NCBI GenBank assembly: GCA_020720905.1
Contig: DYNT01000003.1
Span: forward strand, 1 to 29,239
DNA: 29,239 bases
Direction of reading: 5' to 3'
Source: Micavibrio aeruginosavorus
Lineage (GTDB): Bacteria > Pseudomonadota > Alphaproteobacteria > UBA9219
A program made the translations under genes and the position numbers. Of this stretch, positions 1 through 8,678 are shown piece by piece; the stretch's first letter is position 1; the number at the start of each line of letters is the position of its first letter. Below the pieces are notes generated by a model. It saw nothing but the letters and a program-made list of their open reading frames with translations. It ran no database searches and was not told the DNA's origin.

Positions 1-1
1 A

Positions 2-1477
2 TTCAACCTTTACTCCAAAGCACGAGCCTCCACCCCCATCGATCTTATCGCCGATACCATGCGCCAGAAGATTAAGCTCAATCTGGTTGGCAGTCTTATG
101 GCCAACCCCGCCTCGGCGCAAAAAGCAAGCGCAGGGCAGCTTTCAGCCATCGCGTTTACTTTAAGCTTCAGTTATGACAATCCCCTTTTGGCGCAACAAG
201 TCACCAATGAGCTCATCACACGCTTCTTAGATGAAGACTTGAAACAACGCCGCTCTCAGGCCGAAGAAACAACCGCTTTTCTTGCGCAGCAAATCAAACA
301 GCTTGAAGCGTCTATGAGTGAACAAGAAAAAAAGATTTCTGAATACAAACAGGAAAGCGGCGACACGCGCCCCGAAGCATTGATGTTCAACCAACAGGCG
401 GCGGCTTCGGTCACCATGAACCTGCAAAATATCGAAAGCCAAATAGCCTCAACAGACGGCAACATCGGCGCCCTGCGCGCGCAGTTAGCCGCCGTGGATC
501 CCTATTCCCGCGCGTTTGCCGATGGCGCTGTTTTGGCCTCGCCTGCCTTGCAGCTTAAGGCTTTGCAAACAAAGTATGCCACGCTCTCAGCTCAATACGG
601 ATCCGCCCATCCTGATGTCATTAGAACGTCGCGACAAATCAAAGCGTTAAAAAAACAAAAAGGCGCATCGGTCGATCACGCCGAATTAAACGCGAAAATC
701 ACAGACATCGCCGCCCAGCTGGCTGCCGCACAAAAAACTTACGGCGCCGAAAACCCCGATGTACAATCACTAAGCCGTCAACTCAGCGCCCTTCAAGCGA
801 CAAAGATCGCGCAAGAAGCAAGCGGCGAGTCATCTGATTTAATCAAGTCCGATGCGGATAACCCCGCGTATCTTAGCATCGTTGCCCAGCTACGCTCTGC
901 CGAAGGACAACGCAAAGGCCTAGAGGCTCAACGCGCTTCGCTTCTTGAACAACAAGAAAGATACCGGAAAGCCGTCACCGGCAACCCCGTTGTTGAACAA
1001 CAAATGGCATCGTTAACTCGCGATTACGAAAACGCGCAACTACGCTATCGCGAATTGAAGGCCAAGAAGATGGCTGCTGATATGAGTCAGGATATGGAAC
1101 GCGATCGCAAAGGACAGAAAATGAGTGTCATTGATCCGCCCGAACTTCCGTTAAAAACCAAACCGCCACGCCTTCTTCTTTTGCTAGGCGGGTTTATCGT
1201 CTCCATCATCGGAGGATTGGGCAGCGTGATTCTTGCCCAACTTTTAAGCCAGAGTGTGCGTGGCCCCCATCACTTGGCTTCCTTGACGGGCATCGCGCCT
1301 TTGGCCAGCATTCCCTATCTTCGCACACAAGAGGAAACGTATCGTTTCGATAGGAACAAGCGCTATGCCATCGGGTTTGTCGCGCTGGCGCTTCTTATTC
1401 TGGCGGCCATCCTCTCTGTTTCCCTTATGCCCCTTGATGCGGTTTGGTCAGCCTTAATCGGTTTTACTGGACTTTAA
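2..1477 (+). CDS. Wzz/GNVR-type polysaccharide chain-length determinant, 5' end missing
   Basis: The reading frame is open to the left edge: codons upstream of the ATG at 59 read FNLYSKARASTPIDLIADT. That ATG is therefore probably internal and the true start lies outside the window. The visible part has long coiled-coil stretches rich in Glu, Gln, Ala and Lys. It then has a GNVR-like segment and the Pro-rich PPELPLKTKPP motif leading into a transmembrane helix (about nt 1165-1250). A second hydrophobic helix (about 1366-1435) follows. Proteins of this kind sit in the inner membrane and set the length of exported polysaccharides together with a ParA/CpsD-like ATPase, which is the next gene. 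The order chain-length protein, separate ATPase, PrsT-type lipoprotein matches XrtA (exosortase A)-associated exopolysaccharide loci. The family call is firm. The XrtA link is inferred from gene order. Confidence 0.85.
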   Translation, partial: FNLYSKARASTPIDLIADTMRQKIKLNLVGSLMANPASAQKASAGQLSAIAFTLSFSYDNPLLAQQVTNELITRFLDEDLKQRRSQAEETTAFLAQQIKQLEASMSEQEKKISEYKQESGDTRPEALMFNQQAAASVTMNLQNIESQIASTDGNIGALRAQLAAVDPYSRAFADGAVLASPALQLKALQTKYATLSAQYGSAHPDVIRTSRQIKALKKQKGASVDHAELNAKITDIAAQLAAAQKTYGAENPDVQSLSRQLSALQATKIAQEASGESSDLIKSDADNPAYLSIVAQLRSAEGQRKGLEAQRASLLEQQERYRKAVTGNPVVEQQMASLTRDYENAQLRYRELKAKKMAADMSQDMERDRKGQKMSVIDPPELPLKTKPPRLLLLLGGFIVSIIGGLGSVILAQLLSQSVRGPHHLASLTGIAPLASIPYLRTQEETYRFDRNKRYAIGFVALALLILAAILSVSLMPLDAVWSALIGFTGL

Positions 1478-1504
1478 TGTTTTTTGAAAGGCGTGGAGCT
1501 TCCC

Positions 1505-2296
1505 ATGGATAAACTTGAAAAGGCTATGCAAAAGGCAAGGCAAGAACGTGCGATGAACGTGACACTTCCTCATGGCGTGACGGCGATGGGGTCTGTCACA
1601 ACGCCCCATGCGACGCCGCGCAGGGCAAGCAACAAAGATTTGATCACCATCACAGATGATCAACTGGCGCGCTCACGCATTATGGCCCATCGCACGCGCA
1701 GCCCAGAGGCCGATGGCTTTCGCTTGCTTCGCACACAAGTCTTGCAAGTCATGGCACGCGAAAAGTATAAAACATTGGCCATCACAAGCCCCAATTACGG
1801 CGATGGCAAAACAACCATAGGCCTTAATCTGGCGTTGAGTATTGCTCTGGATTTAAAACAAACTGTCTTAATGGCTGATTTGGATTTACGTAAACCCAAC
1901 TTGCATGAGTTTCTTGGTCTGACGCCTGCGGTGGGGCTGAGCGACTATCTTTTGCGCGACACGCCTCTACCCGATTGTCTTTTACGCCTTTCGTTTGAAA
2001 GGCTTTCCCTTTTGCCCGCAGGAACCCCCCTTGATGAATCATCAGAAGCGCTTGGCCTTCCCAAAATGGCCGCCCTTGCGCACGAGATGAAAACGCGCTA
2101 CCCTGATCGCCTTGTTATTTATGATATGCCGCCCGTTCTGGCACAGGATGACTCGTTGGCTTTTGTCCCACACGTCGATGCCGTCTTGCTTGTGATACGC
2201 GAGGGAAAAACAAAAGCCGAAGACGTAACGCGCTGCCTTGAGCTTCTTGCTTCGGCCAACATCATCGGGGTTGTTTTGAATGAGGCCATAACATGA
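1505..2296 (+). CDS. CpsD/CapB-like (XrtA-type) exopolysaccharide ATPase/tyrosine-kinase-like protein
   Basis: This is a 263-residue P-loop protein of the BY-kinase/ParA class. It starts at ATG 1505, with GGAG at 1495-1498 as ribosome binding site. A longer frame from a TTG at 1484 is less likely. The N terminus (MDKLEKAMQKARQER) resembles other autokinase-like partners of chain-length proteins. Walker A is NYGDGKTT (about 97-104), Walker A' is VLMADLDLRKP (121-131) and Walker B is LVIYDMPP (203-210). Unlike classical BY-kinases, the C terminus ends NEAIT without a tyrosine cluster, so autophosphorylation at a tyrosine tail is not expected. Its role is probably to drive the membrane partner encoded just upstream. 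The stop overlaps the start of the next gene in an ATGA, implying translational coupling. Confidence 0.85.
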   Translation: MDKLEKAMQKARQERAMNVTLPHGVTAMGSVTTPHATPRRASNKDLITITDDQLARSRIMAHRTRSPEADGFRLLRTQVLQVMAREKYKTLAITSPNYGDGKTTIGLNLALSIALDLKQTVLMADLDLRKPNLHEFLGLTPAVGLSDYLLRDTPLPDCLLRLSFERLSLLPAGTPLDESSEALGLPKMAALAHEMKTRYPDRLVIYDMPPVLAQDDSLAFVPHVDAVLLVIREGKTKAEDVTRCLELLASANIIGVVLNEAIT

Positions 2297-4677
2297 AATC
2301 AGCCGCCGCCCTCCTTATCGTTGCCACGCTTCTTCTCTCTGGCTGTAACTCGCCAGAGCAAAAAGCGGCGCGACATCTTGATCGCGGCAATGCCCTTTAT
2401 GAACAGGAAGACTTCGTTAAAGCGCGCCTTGAATATAAAAACGCCGCCAAACTGTTGCCCACCAGCGCCGAAGCGCGCTATCGCTTAGGCCTTGTCGATG
2501 AAGCCGACGGCGATTTTCAAAATGCCTTCGCCAACTATAGCCACGCTGAAGCGCAAGACGCGCACCACACGCTCGCCCTTTTAAAACTCGCACAGTATTT
2601 CATGGCTGGCGATCAATCGGAGCAAGCGATCAAACGGATCACCCTTGTCCTTTCTGCCGCGCCGGATCATGCCGAAGCGCATGCGTTGATGGGCGCAATA
2701 TCCTTGCGCCAAAAAAAGCTGGACGAGGCCGAAAAAGAAGCCCTGCGCGCGCTGAGCAAGGAGCCGACCAATATAACGGCGACCTCTGTTTTGACGGGAC
2801 TTTACAGGGAAAAGGGGGACGAGGCCAAAGCCGTCCTTGTTTTGGAAGAAGGGATTAAGAATAATCCCAAGGCCGTTTCTCTTTTGCTTCTAAAAGCGGC
2901 TCTCTATGAAAAATCGAAAAACATGCCCAAAATCGCGGAAGCTTACGAAGCGATTTTTAAGCTTAAACCAAAGGAACCACACTATCACCTTGCCTTGGCT
3001 GCCCTTTATGCCAAGGGCGACGATCTTGATGCGGCCGAGACAACCTTACGCCAAACAACAACGCTTTTTCCTGAAAACTGGGATATCAAGCACAAACTTG
3101 TCACGTTTTTGGACAAAGCACGAGGCCTTCCCCTTGCGGAACAAGAAATCCACACCATCGCAAAGCAAAACCCAACGCGCGATGAACCCTATTTCTGGTT
3201 GGCGGATTTATATATTGCCCATAAGGACAGTGACCGCGCCACAACTCTTTTAGAAAAAATCGTCGTGAAGGATACGGGGGCTCCCGCCAGCTTGAACGCC
3301 AACGCATCCCTTGCCCGCCTGCACATCGCCAAAGGCAATAAAGAATTAGCCCAAAAGCTGGTCACTGCTATTTTAGAAAAAAATCCCAGCCATCCAGACT
3401 CCCTTTATGTGCGCGCCACAATGGCGTTTGACGACGGCACGTATCAAGCCGCCGTGGCCGATCTTCGCGCCATCATTCGCGATAATCCCAAGACCGTTGA
3501 CGCCTATCAACTCCTCAGCGAAGTTTTGTTATCGCAAGGCCGCCTTGACCTTGCCCTTGATACGCTAGGGCAACTGCTGGAGCATAAGCCTGACAACATC
3601 GCCGCGCGCGTTCGCCTTGCCCAAATCTTAGAAGCCAACGGCAATGCGCCGCAAGGCCTTGAACATTTAGCCCTCGTTACCAAAGCAATGCCCGCCTATG
3701 CCATCGGCTGGGAAAGCACCGCCCGCCTTGCCATCAGCGCAAAAGATTGGTCGCTGGCCGAAGAAGCCCTAGGAAAACTTCACGCCATCGAAGGGCAAGC
3801 CCTGACAGCGACGTTCTTAAAAGGACGGCTGCTGGCAGCGCAAGACAAGACGGATGAAGCGCTCAGCCAACTTCAACACGTTATCCAAACCGCGCCTCTC
3901 TCTCCCTTGGCCGAACACGCCATGGGGGCTTTGGTCGCCCTTTATGAAAAGGACGGACGCTCTCAGGCCATTATTGACTTTCTACAAACCCTTCCAGAAA
4001 AGGAGAGCTTTGCTCTTGCCGCACTGGGCGAGGCCTATCTGAAAACAAATAAAATACAGGAAGCCACGGCCGCGTTTGATCAGGTCATCGACAAAGGTAC
4101 GCGCAGCCCAAGACCCTATTTGGCGCGCGCAAGCCTTTTCGCCAAAGAAAACCAACTGGAGCAAGCTCTTTCCGTTTTGGAAAAAGGAGCCAGCGTCAAC
4201 CCTGCCGATCTTTCGATTCCCCTGATGACGGCCTCTTTGTATGAAAGAAACGAGCGGTTTGATGAGGCCATCGCTCTTTATGAAAAACTTCTGATGCGCA
4301 ACCCTACCTTAAACCTTGCCGCCAACAATATGGCGCAGCTTATCGCGGATCATCACTTTGACGATGCTGCCGCTTTGGAAAAAGCGCGGCTGGCTGCTGA
4401 ACGGTTTATCAGCTCGCCCAATCCTCTTTTGATGGACACGTTGGCATGGGTTTATTTCCGCCAAGGCAAACTGGATTTAGCCCTGACGATTATGGATCGC
4501 GCCATGGCGGGCGCAACGCCTCTGCCAACGCAAATGTATTATCATTACGGTGCGCTTTTGGCGAAGCGGGGCGATAAACCCCGTGCCCAAGAAGCATTAG
4601 AAAAAGCGCTATCTATGAAGGAATCTTATGCAGGCGATCAAGAGGCGAAGGCTCTTTTGGAAACGCTCAAGCGATAA
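2293..4677 (+). CDS. PrsT-like TPR-repeat lipoprotein of exopolysaccharide (XrtA/PEP-CTERM-type) systems
   Basis: This 794-residue protein has a lipoprotein signal (hydrophobic MKSAAALLIVATLLLSGC with lipobox LLSGC, Cys18). About twenty tandem helical TPR-like units follow and fill the rest of the chain, with recurring patterns such as A..YRLGLV.E..GDFQNA and NP.....LLLKAALYE. Length, lipobox and continuous TPRs match the 'PEP-CTERM system TPR-repeat lipoprotein' PrsT family, which is found beside XrtA-type chain-length and ATPase genes, exactly as here. The likely location is the periplasmic face of the outer or inner membrane, as a scaffold for polymer synthesis or export. No enzymatic motif is visible. 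The start overlaps the previous stop (ATGA at 2293-2296). The 3' end lies four bases from the convergent gene at 4682, with no terminator between them. Confidence 0.8.
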   Translation: MKSAAALLIVATLLLSGCNSPEQKAARHLDRGNALYEQEDFVKARLEYKNAAKLLPTSAEARYRLGLVDEADGDFQNAFANYSHAEAQDAHHTLALLKLAQYFMAGDQSEQAIKRITLVLSAAPDHAEAHALMGAISLRQKKLDEAEKEALRALSKEPTNITATSVLTGLYREKGDEAKAVLVLEEGIKNNPKAVSLLLLKAALYEKSKNMPKIAEAYEAIFKLKPKEPHYHLALAALYAKGDDLDAAETTLRQTTTLFPENWDIKHKLVTFLDKARGLPLAEQEIHTIAKQNPTRDEPYFWLADLYIAHKDSDRATTLLEKIVVKDTGAPASLNANASLARLHIAKGNKELAQKLVTAILEKNPSHPDSLYVRATMAFDDGTYQAAVADLRAIIRDNPKTVDAYQLLSEVLLSQGRLDLALDTLGQLLEHKPDNIAARVRLAQILEANGNAPQGLEHLALVTKAMPAYAIGWESTARLAISAKDWSLAEEALGKLHAIEGQALTATFLKGRLLAAQDKTDEALSQLQHVIQTAPLSPLAEHAMGALVALYEKDGRSQAIIDFLQTLPEKESFALAALGEAYLKTNKIQEATAAFDQVIDKGTRSPRPYLARASLFAKENQLEQALSVLEKGASVNPADLSIPLMTASLYERNERFDEAIALYEKLLMRNPTLNLAANNMAQLIADHHFDDAAALEKARLAAERFISSPNPLLMDTLAWVYFRQGKLDLALTIMDRAMAGATPLPTQMYYHYGALLAKRGDKPRAQEALEKALSMKESYAGDQEAKALLETLKR

Positions 4678-4681
4678 AAAG

Positions 4682-6160
4682 CTAAAGCTTTAAAGCAGGC
4701 GGAACAGCGCCTTGATGAAGCCCCTTACGCAAGGCATTAAAGGCAACAACACTGCTTTTCTTGGGCGCGTCTTCTTGCCCGACAAGCCTGTCAATTTCCT
4801 CTGATGTTATGTGGGTCACGCCAGCAAAACGGCAGCAGACATGACGCGTGAGCTCTTGATCTTTAATTTTGAATTGATTGCGAATGCCCTCATTGGGAAA
4901 TCCTTTTTCTGCTGGTTGATTGCGATTTTTAATAGCGACATTCACACCTGCTTCACCAAAAACATGAACTAACCGAGCAAAACCATGAGAGCCCATCACA
5001 TCAATGAACTCCATTGCCTTAGGATCATCTTGATAGCGGGATCGTATTTTTTCTTGAGCGTCTTTTAAGCGAAGGGCCGTAAACATGCCTGCAACAAAAG
5101 GATCATCGCGAAAGCTTTTGGCCTTATCCTCTAAACGCGGTTTTTTCATGCCCTTCACGTGTAAAGGCTTACCCTGATGATCGCGCCGATAACCGGCATC
5201 ATCGAAAAGGAACCTTCCATTTTTCTCTTTAACATACGGCAATAAACACGCGACCTCATCGGCCAAGGCGGGACGAAAGGGGCGCACCAATTGAACAAAG
5301 GTATCGCCATAGCGAACAAGGCCATCCAAAAATGTCGGCATCTTAACTTGCAGAACGTCCTTACCCGCCTTTGGATTTGCTCCCAGTTCTGATTCAAAAA
5401 AACTGATAGTCAAAAGCTTCTTGACAGGAAAATCTGTTATGGCTTCGACCAATGAGTAAGCCTCCATCAGGCCTCTTTCTCTGGCCTGATCAATCGCCTG
5501 CGGCAATTGCTCACCTACCTTATCCGCTTTCTCCCTAACGGCCTTCCCAACAGAGGGATTGGCTTCAAGATAAGCCTTCAGTTTGGGAGGCATTTTTTGT
5601 TTCTCTATCTTTGCACGCTCAACATTAACGTCAGCGACAATCGCCACCACAGGCGCCCCCGCATGCTGTGAAAAAGGCGCATAAGATGACGGCGACAGCG
5701 GCATGCCTGTTGCGTTGCGCTGCGCCTCAACAAAATTGAGGGTGCGAATAGCATCAACTTGCGCGGGGTCAACTTGCGCGGGGATAGATTCTTCTGCCGT
5801 TGGCGTCTTGTTTTCTTGTGGCTGGGCTTGTTCTTGTGGCTGCGCCTCAACAACGGCCTCAGAAACATCAACGGGACGCCTATCTTCCTCTGTCATGGTC
5901 GCCAGCACAGCGGCGCGACAGGCAAGAGTTTCTGGCGTTTTGACACCCAGAACACGGTTGGCTCCAATTTCCACAACCCATCCGGCAAAAGCGGAAAGCG
6001 TGGGCGTTGTGACCTGCTTGGCATACTGATGATAACCGTGCGCTGACGCGTAAAGCGTCACGCAGGCGGCAAGGCCAACCATGCTGTTCGTGAGAAGCGA
6101 ACGAAAAGAATCTTTATTAAACTGAACTCGTCCTTCTTGCGGGGCGGGTTGACGGGCCAT
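4682..6160 (-). CDS. Membrane-anchored protein with a lytic-transglycosylase-like segment
   Basis: I chose ATG 6160 because AGGA lies six bases upstream. A TTG at 6208 would add 16 residues but has no good ribosome site. The 492-residue product has a short basic N terminus and one hydrophobic helix (about 25-45). A Gln/Pro/Glu-rich linker with small DNA tandem repeats follows (about 95-175). The central region reads LLTISFFESELGANP, reminiscent of the catalytic Glu context (ES near an aromatic) of SLT-type lytic transglycosylases; the Glu is about residue 256. If correct, it would cut peptidoglycan in the periplasm, perhaps making room for polymer export. The segments flanking the motif are not typical of the family and there is no clear GLMQ/GPFQF motif, so the function remains tentative. 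Base composition is somewhat richer in A/T than the EPS genes on its left. Confidence 0.55.
   Translation of the reverse strand: MARQPAPQEGRVQFNKDSFRSLLTNSMVGLAACVTLYASAHGYHQYAKQVTTPTLSAFAGWVVEIGANRVLGVKTPETLACRAAVLATMTEEDRRPVDVSEAVVEAQPQEQAQPQENKTPTAEESIPAQVDPAQVDAIRTLNFVEAQRNATGMPLSPSSYAPFSQHAGAPVVAIVADVNVERAKIEKQKMPPKLKAYLEANPSVGKAVREKADKVGEQLPQAIDQARERGLMEAYSLVEAITDFPVKKLLTISFFESELGANPKAGKDVLQVKMPTFLDGLVRYGDTFVQLVRPFRPALADEVACLLPYVKEKNGRFLFDDAGYRRDHQGKPLHVKGMKKPRLEDKAKSFRDDPFVAGMFTALRLKDAQEKIRSRYQDDPKAMEFIDVMGSHGFARLVHVFGEAGVNVAIKNRNQPAEKGFPNEGIRNQFKIKDQELTRHVCCRFAGVTHITSEEIDRLVGQEDAPKKSSVVAFNALRKGLHQGAVPPALKL
5755..5784. repeat. Two tandem 15-bp units inside the linker of the transglycosylase-like gene
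   Basis: The unit TCAACTTGCGCGGGG occurs twice head to tail and encodes the repeated Q-V-D-P-A motif. A second imperfect 18-bp duplication based on TTCTTGTGGCTG lies just to the right (about 5813-5848). Both fall in the low-complexity linker. They keep the frame, so they look like slippage products that change linker length. Confidence 0.75.
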
Positions 6161-6196
6161 TTCAATCCTAACTTTAAATAAAATTTCAACTTGGCC

Positions 6197-6225
6197 ATTA
6201 TATACCAAAAGTGGTTTAAATTATG
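6197..6225 (-). promoter_or_regulatory. Possible promoter of the transglycosylase-like gene
   Basis: The minus strand carries TATAAT (6202-6197), placed about 37 bases before ATG 6160. A recognisable -35 hexamer is lacking at the usual distance (the best candidate is CATAAT). The surrounding stretch is distinctly AT-rich. This is a suggestion from the -10 hexamer only. Confidence 0.35.
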
Positions 6226-6287
6226 TTCAGGTATTAGTTTCGGGGTCACATTCTCGCCCTATTTCAGCAAAAAACGACGAATTCTGC

Positions 6288-7079
6288 TTACTTTTTCGTT
6301 AATTCTTGCGCTTTGACATAGGAGAGGAAAGGATAAAGCCCCGCACACAGCGCGATCACAAGACCCATCACGCCCTCGCGGTAGCCCTTGCGCAGGACAT
6401 AGCCTTTATAAAAACGCCCGAAAATTCGCGCCACGTTTTTGCCAAGCGTGCTGGCATCACCCGCCTCCACCATGTCGCGCGCGTGCAGACTCGTGTAGCG
6501 ATCAAGCCGCTGGATCATGTCGGACACATCGCGATCAACATAATGCGCCATGCGCCCTTGCAAAGGCTGCCCCGCCACGCCATCCATAAGAACTTTGGGA
6601 TGCACGCGCTGCGCCCCCCAATGCTTGATGCCTTGGCGATACAAAATGGCCTTAGCGCTGACGCCAAAACTAGCGCCCCAGCCATAGCGCACCAAACGAT
6701 TCCCTATGTAATTATCAAAGGGAAGGCGCCAATAATCCGCCCCCTGCCCCGCCGCTTCGCGGGCGTTTAAAACAGCGCAGATTTCCGCCGCCACGGCATC
6801 GGGGACTCGCTCATCCGCATCCACTTCAAACACCCAGCGTCCCGCGCAAGCCGCTTGACCTGCTTGACGCCGCGAGCCCTCAATCTCCCACGCGCCTTCA
6901 ATGATTGTCGCGCCGCGCCCCGCTGCAATGTCGCGCGAGCTGTCGGTGCAACGGTCAAGCACCACCACAATTTCATCGCAAAAGGAAAGCCCATCAAGGC
7001 AAGCGGCCAGCTGCGCCGCCTCGTTATGCGCCACGACAAGGGCGCTAAGCTGCAAAGAGGGGGTGGTGGGCGCGGCCAT
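6288..7079 (-). CDS. Family 2 glycosyltransferase, WaaE/KdtX-like
   Basis: The product is 263 residues from ATG 7079, which has AGGGA five bases upstream. ATG 7103 would add eight residues and overlap folD but lacks a ribosome site. The GT-A fold N terminus is clear: LSALVVAHNEAAQLAACLDG, then DEIVVVLDRCTDSS, then the metal-binding acidic motif FEVDADERV. The rest resembles the WaaE/KdtX group of lipopolysaccharide core glycosyltransferases. This includes a central aromatic segment (DYWRLPFDNYIGNRLVRYGW), a basic amphipathic stretch, and a hydrophobic C-terminal helix that probably attaches to the inner membrane. A nucleotide-sugar donor is expected but cannot be named from sequence. It follows folD by eight bases and is probably cotranscribed with yggT-folD. 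Confidence 0.85.
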   Translation of the reverse strand: MAAPTTPSLQLSALVVAHNEAAQLAACLDGLSFCDEIVVVLDRCTDSSRDIAAGRGATIIEGAWEIEGSRRQAGQAACAGRWVFEVDADERVPDAVAAEICAVLNAREAAGQGADYWRLPFDNYIGNRLVRYGWGASFGVSAKAILYRQGIKHWGAQRVHPKVLMDGVAGQPLQGRMAHYVDRDVSDMIQRLDRYTSLHARDMVEAGDASTLGKNVARIFGRFYKGYVLRKGYREGVMGLVIALCAGLYPFLSYVKAQELTKK

Positions 7080-7086
7080 GGCTTCC

Positions 7087-7968
7087 CTACCATCCCCAAC
7101 CATTTTGCATCATCGTTGCTTGCATCGTGTTTTGCATAAGGCACGCAATCGTCATCGGCCCCACGCCACCCGGCACAGGCGTGATCGCGGCGGCGCGTTC
7201 CCGCGCCACGTCAAACTCAACATCACCACACAGTTTATGCTTGCCCGTTTCGGGGTCTGTAATTCTGTTGATCCCAACGTCGATCACCACCGCGCCTTCC
7301 TTGATCCAATCGCCTTTGATAAAGGCAGGGCGGCCAATCGCCGCCACAAGAATATCGGCGGCAAGGCATTCCTCGCGCAGGTTTTGCGTACGAGAATGCG
7401 CCACGGTGACCGTACAGCTGGATTGAATGAGCATAAGCGCCATCGGCTTGCCCACGATGTTTGAGCGCCCAACGACCAGCGCCTTTTTGCCCCCAAGATC
7501 AGGAAGATCCTCATTCAATATCATCATGCAGCCCAAAGGCGTACACGGCGCAAGGCTCATCAGCCCCGTCGTCTGTCGTCCCACGTTCACGGGGTGAAAG
7601 CCGTCCACGTCCTTAATCGGATCAATAGCATTAATCACCGTTCTTTCATTCAGATGCTCTGGCAAAGGAAGCTGGATCAAAATTCCGTTGACTTGAGGAT
7701 TGTTGTTCAGCCCATTAATCAGAGTCAAAAGGTCTATCTCCGTCGTCGAAGACGGCAGCGTGTGGCTGTAGGAACGAAAGCCCACCTCTTCACAGACGCG
7801 GTTTTTATTGCGCACATAAACCTGACTGGCTGGATCATCCCCAACAAGAATAACGGCCAAACCAGGCACAATACCACCCTGTCGCGTTTTCATATCCAAC
7901 GCATGCTCTGCCAGACCCGCACGAATCTGACTTGCCATGGCTAAGCCATCTATTAAACGAGCTGTCAT
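7087..7968 (-). CDS. folD: Bifunctional methylene-THF dehydrogenase / methenyl-THF cyclohydrolase FolD
   Basis: This 293-residue enzyme of cytosolic one-carbon metabolism interconverts 5,10-methylene-, 5,10-methenyl- and 10-formyl-tetrahydrofolate using NADP. All family signatures are present: YVRNK with the catalytic Tyr51 and Lys55, ILIQLPLP (about 96-103), KDVDGFHP (119-126), VVGRSNIVGKP of the Rossmann dinucleotide site (165-175) and PVPGGVGPMT (264-273). Length is normal. The start ATG lies four bases after the yggT stop, so the two genes are coupled. FolD is a housekeeping enzyme and has no evident link to the polysaccharide genes. Confidence 0.97.
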   Translation of the reverse strand: MTARLIDGLAMASQIRAGLAEHALDMKTRQGGIVPGLAVILVGDDPASQVYVRNKNRVCEEVGFRSYSHTLPSSTTEIDLLTLINGLNNNPQVNGILIQLPLPEHLNERTVINAIDPIKDVDGFHPVNVGRQTTGLMSLAPCTPLGCMMILNEDLPDLGGKKALVVGRSNIVGKPMALMLIQSSCTVTVAHSRTQNLREECLAADILVAAIGRPAFIKGDWIKEGAVVIDVGINRITDPETGKHKLCGDVEFDVARERAAAITPVPGGVGPMTIACLMQNTMQATMMQNGWGW

Positions 7969-7972
7969 GAAT

Positions 7973-8275
7973 TTACGCGGCCAAAAGGTGGGTTAGGAAG
8001 GATTGGAGAAACATAATTGCAAAGATCAAAACAACAGGGGAAAGATCAAGGCCACCAATCAAAGGCACAAAACGCCGAATCGGGCGCAAGAGAGGCTCCG
8101 TCAACCGTGAACAAATGTCCCCCACGCTTTGAACAAAGCGGCTGCGGCCATTAACAATATCAAAAGCAAGAAGCCAGCTGAGCCCCGCGCCAATGATCAA
8201 AACCCAGATGTAAAGGCCAAGGACGAGCCTGACGACCTCAATCAAAGCGGCAAAAAATGACATCATAACGGACAT
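7973..8275 (-). CDS. YggT family integral membrane protein
   Basis: The product is 100 residues with two hydrophobic blocks (about 6-37 and 76-98). Between them is the YggT signature region, including SRLTEPLLRPIRRFVPLIGGLDLSP. A strong Shine-Dalgarno AAGGAGG lies just before ATG 8275. YggT proteins are small inner-membrane proteins of poorly known role, suggested to be involved in osmotic tolerance or membrane assembly. In many alphaproteobacteria the gene sits beside folD or other housekeeping genes, as here. It is the first gene of the minus-strand group yggT-folD-glycosyltransferase. Confidence 0.93.
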   Translation of the reverse strand: MSVMMSFFAALIEVVRLVLGLYIWVLIIGAGLSWLLAFDIVNGRSRFVQSVGDICSRLTEPLLRPIRRFVPLIGGLDLSPVVLIFAIMFLQSFLTHLLAA

Positions 8276-8315
8276 AAGGCCTCCTTCTTCTGCATGAACG
8301 TGCGTCTAAACCGCT

Positions 8316-8507
8316 TCCACTTCAAGAGTTGGTAAGAGGATCCACATCAATCACCCTCCCGCAAGGGGAGGGCGATTTCAGTGCTACCTCTTCAACTATT
8401 TTGGATCTAAACTCAAAACAGTTCGCAAATTGGCAAGCGGAATAAAACAAATGGAGATCCCATTTTCTCGTTTTTTCTGCTGCCAGAGAACCAACTCTTG
8501 AAGTGGA
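8316..8507. repeat. 18-bp perfect inverted repeat bracketing 156 bp
   Basis: The arm TCCACTTCAAGAGTTGGT (8316-8333) is the exact reverse complement of 8490-8507. Just outside or beyond each arm lies AGGATCCACATCAATC (8337-8352) or AGGATCTACATTAATC (8509-8524), in direct orientation. No ORF lies between. It could be a tiny non-autonomous element or a pair of regulatory sites. Confidence 0.7.
8354..8372. repeat. GC-rich hairpin CCCTCCC-GCAAG-GGGAGGG
   Basis: A seven-base-pair stem with a five-base loop and no T-run on either side. It looks more like a dispersed intergenic palindrome than a Rho-independent terminator. Confidence 0.55.
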
Positions 8508-8551
8508 TAGGATCTACATTAATCGTTAACGATAAGAATGGCAAGGGAAGC

Positions 8552-8580
8552 TTGACATCCAGCGCGTCCCCCAGCATAAA
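8552..8580 (+). promoter_or_regulatory. Promoter of tRNA-Ala
   Basis: A perfect -35 TTGACA (8552-8557), a 17-base spacer and a -10 CATAAA (8575-8580) lie 22 bases ahead of the tRNA. Spacing and position fit a housekeeping sigma-70 promoter for a monocistronic tRNA. Confidence 0.75.
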
Positions 8581-8602
8581 GACCCTCGCCGTTTGATAAA
8601 AC

Positions 8603-8652
<50 letters not shown>

Positions 8653-8678
<26 letters not shown>

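Larger units (their letters stand above)
8276..8602. other. Gene-free region upstream of yggT and tRNA-Ala, rich in small repeats
   Basis: No convincing gene is present. The region holds an 18-bp inverted repeat with arms at 8316-8333 and 8490-8507, a GC hairpin at 8354-8372, a 16-bp imperfect direct repeat (8337-8352 and 8509-8524), and the tRNA promoter. It must also contain the minus-strand promoter of yggT, which I could not place with confidence. Confidence 0.7.

Noticed and set aside
2293..4677. Cellulose-synthase-type BcsC or outer-membrane porin for the TPR protein
   Set aside because: There is no C-terminal beta-barrel. The chain is TPR-like to its end and the lipobox plus gene order fit PrsT better.
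6901..7464. 187-residue plus-strand ORF
   Set aside because: Spans parts of the antisense of two firm genes (glycosyltransferase and folD), and its product is low-complexity and Arg/His-rich.
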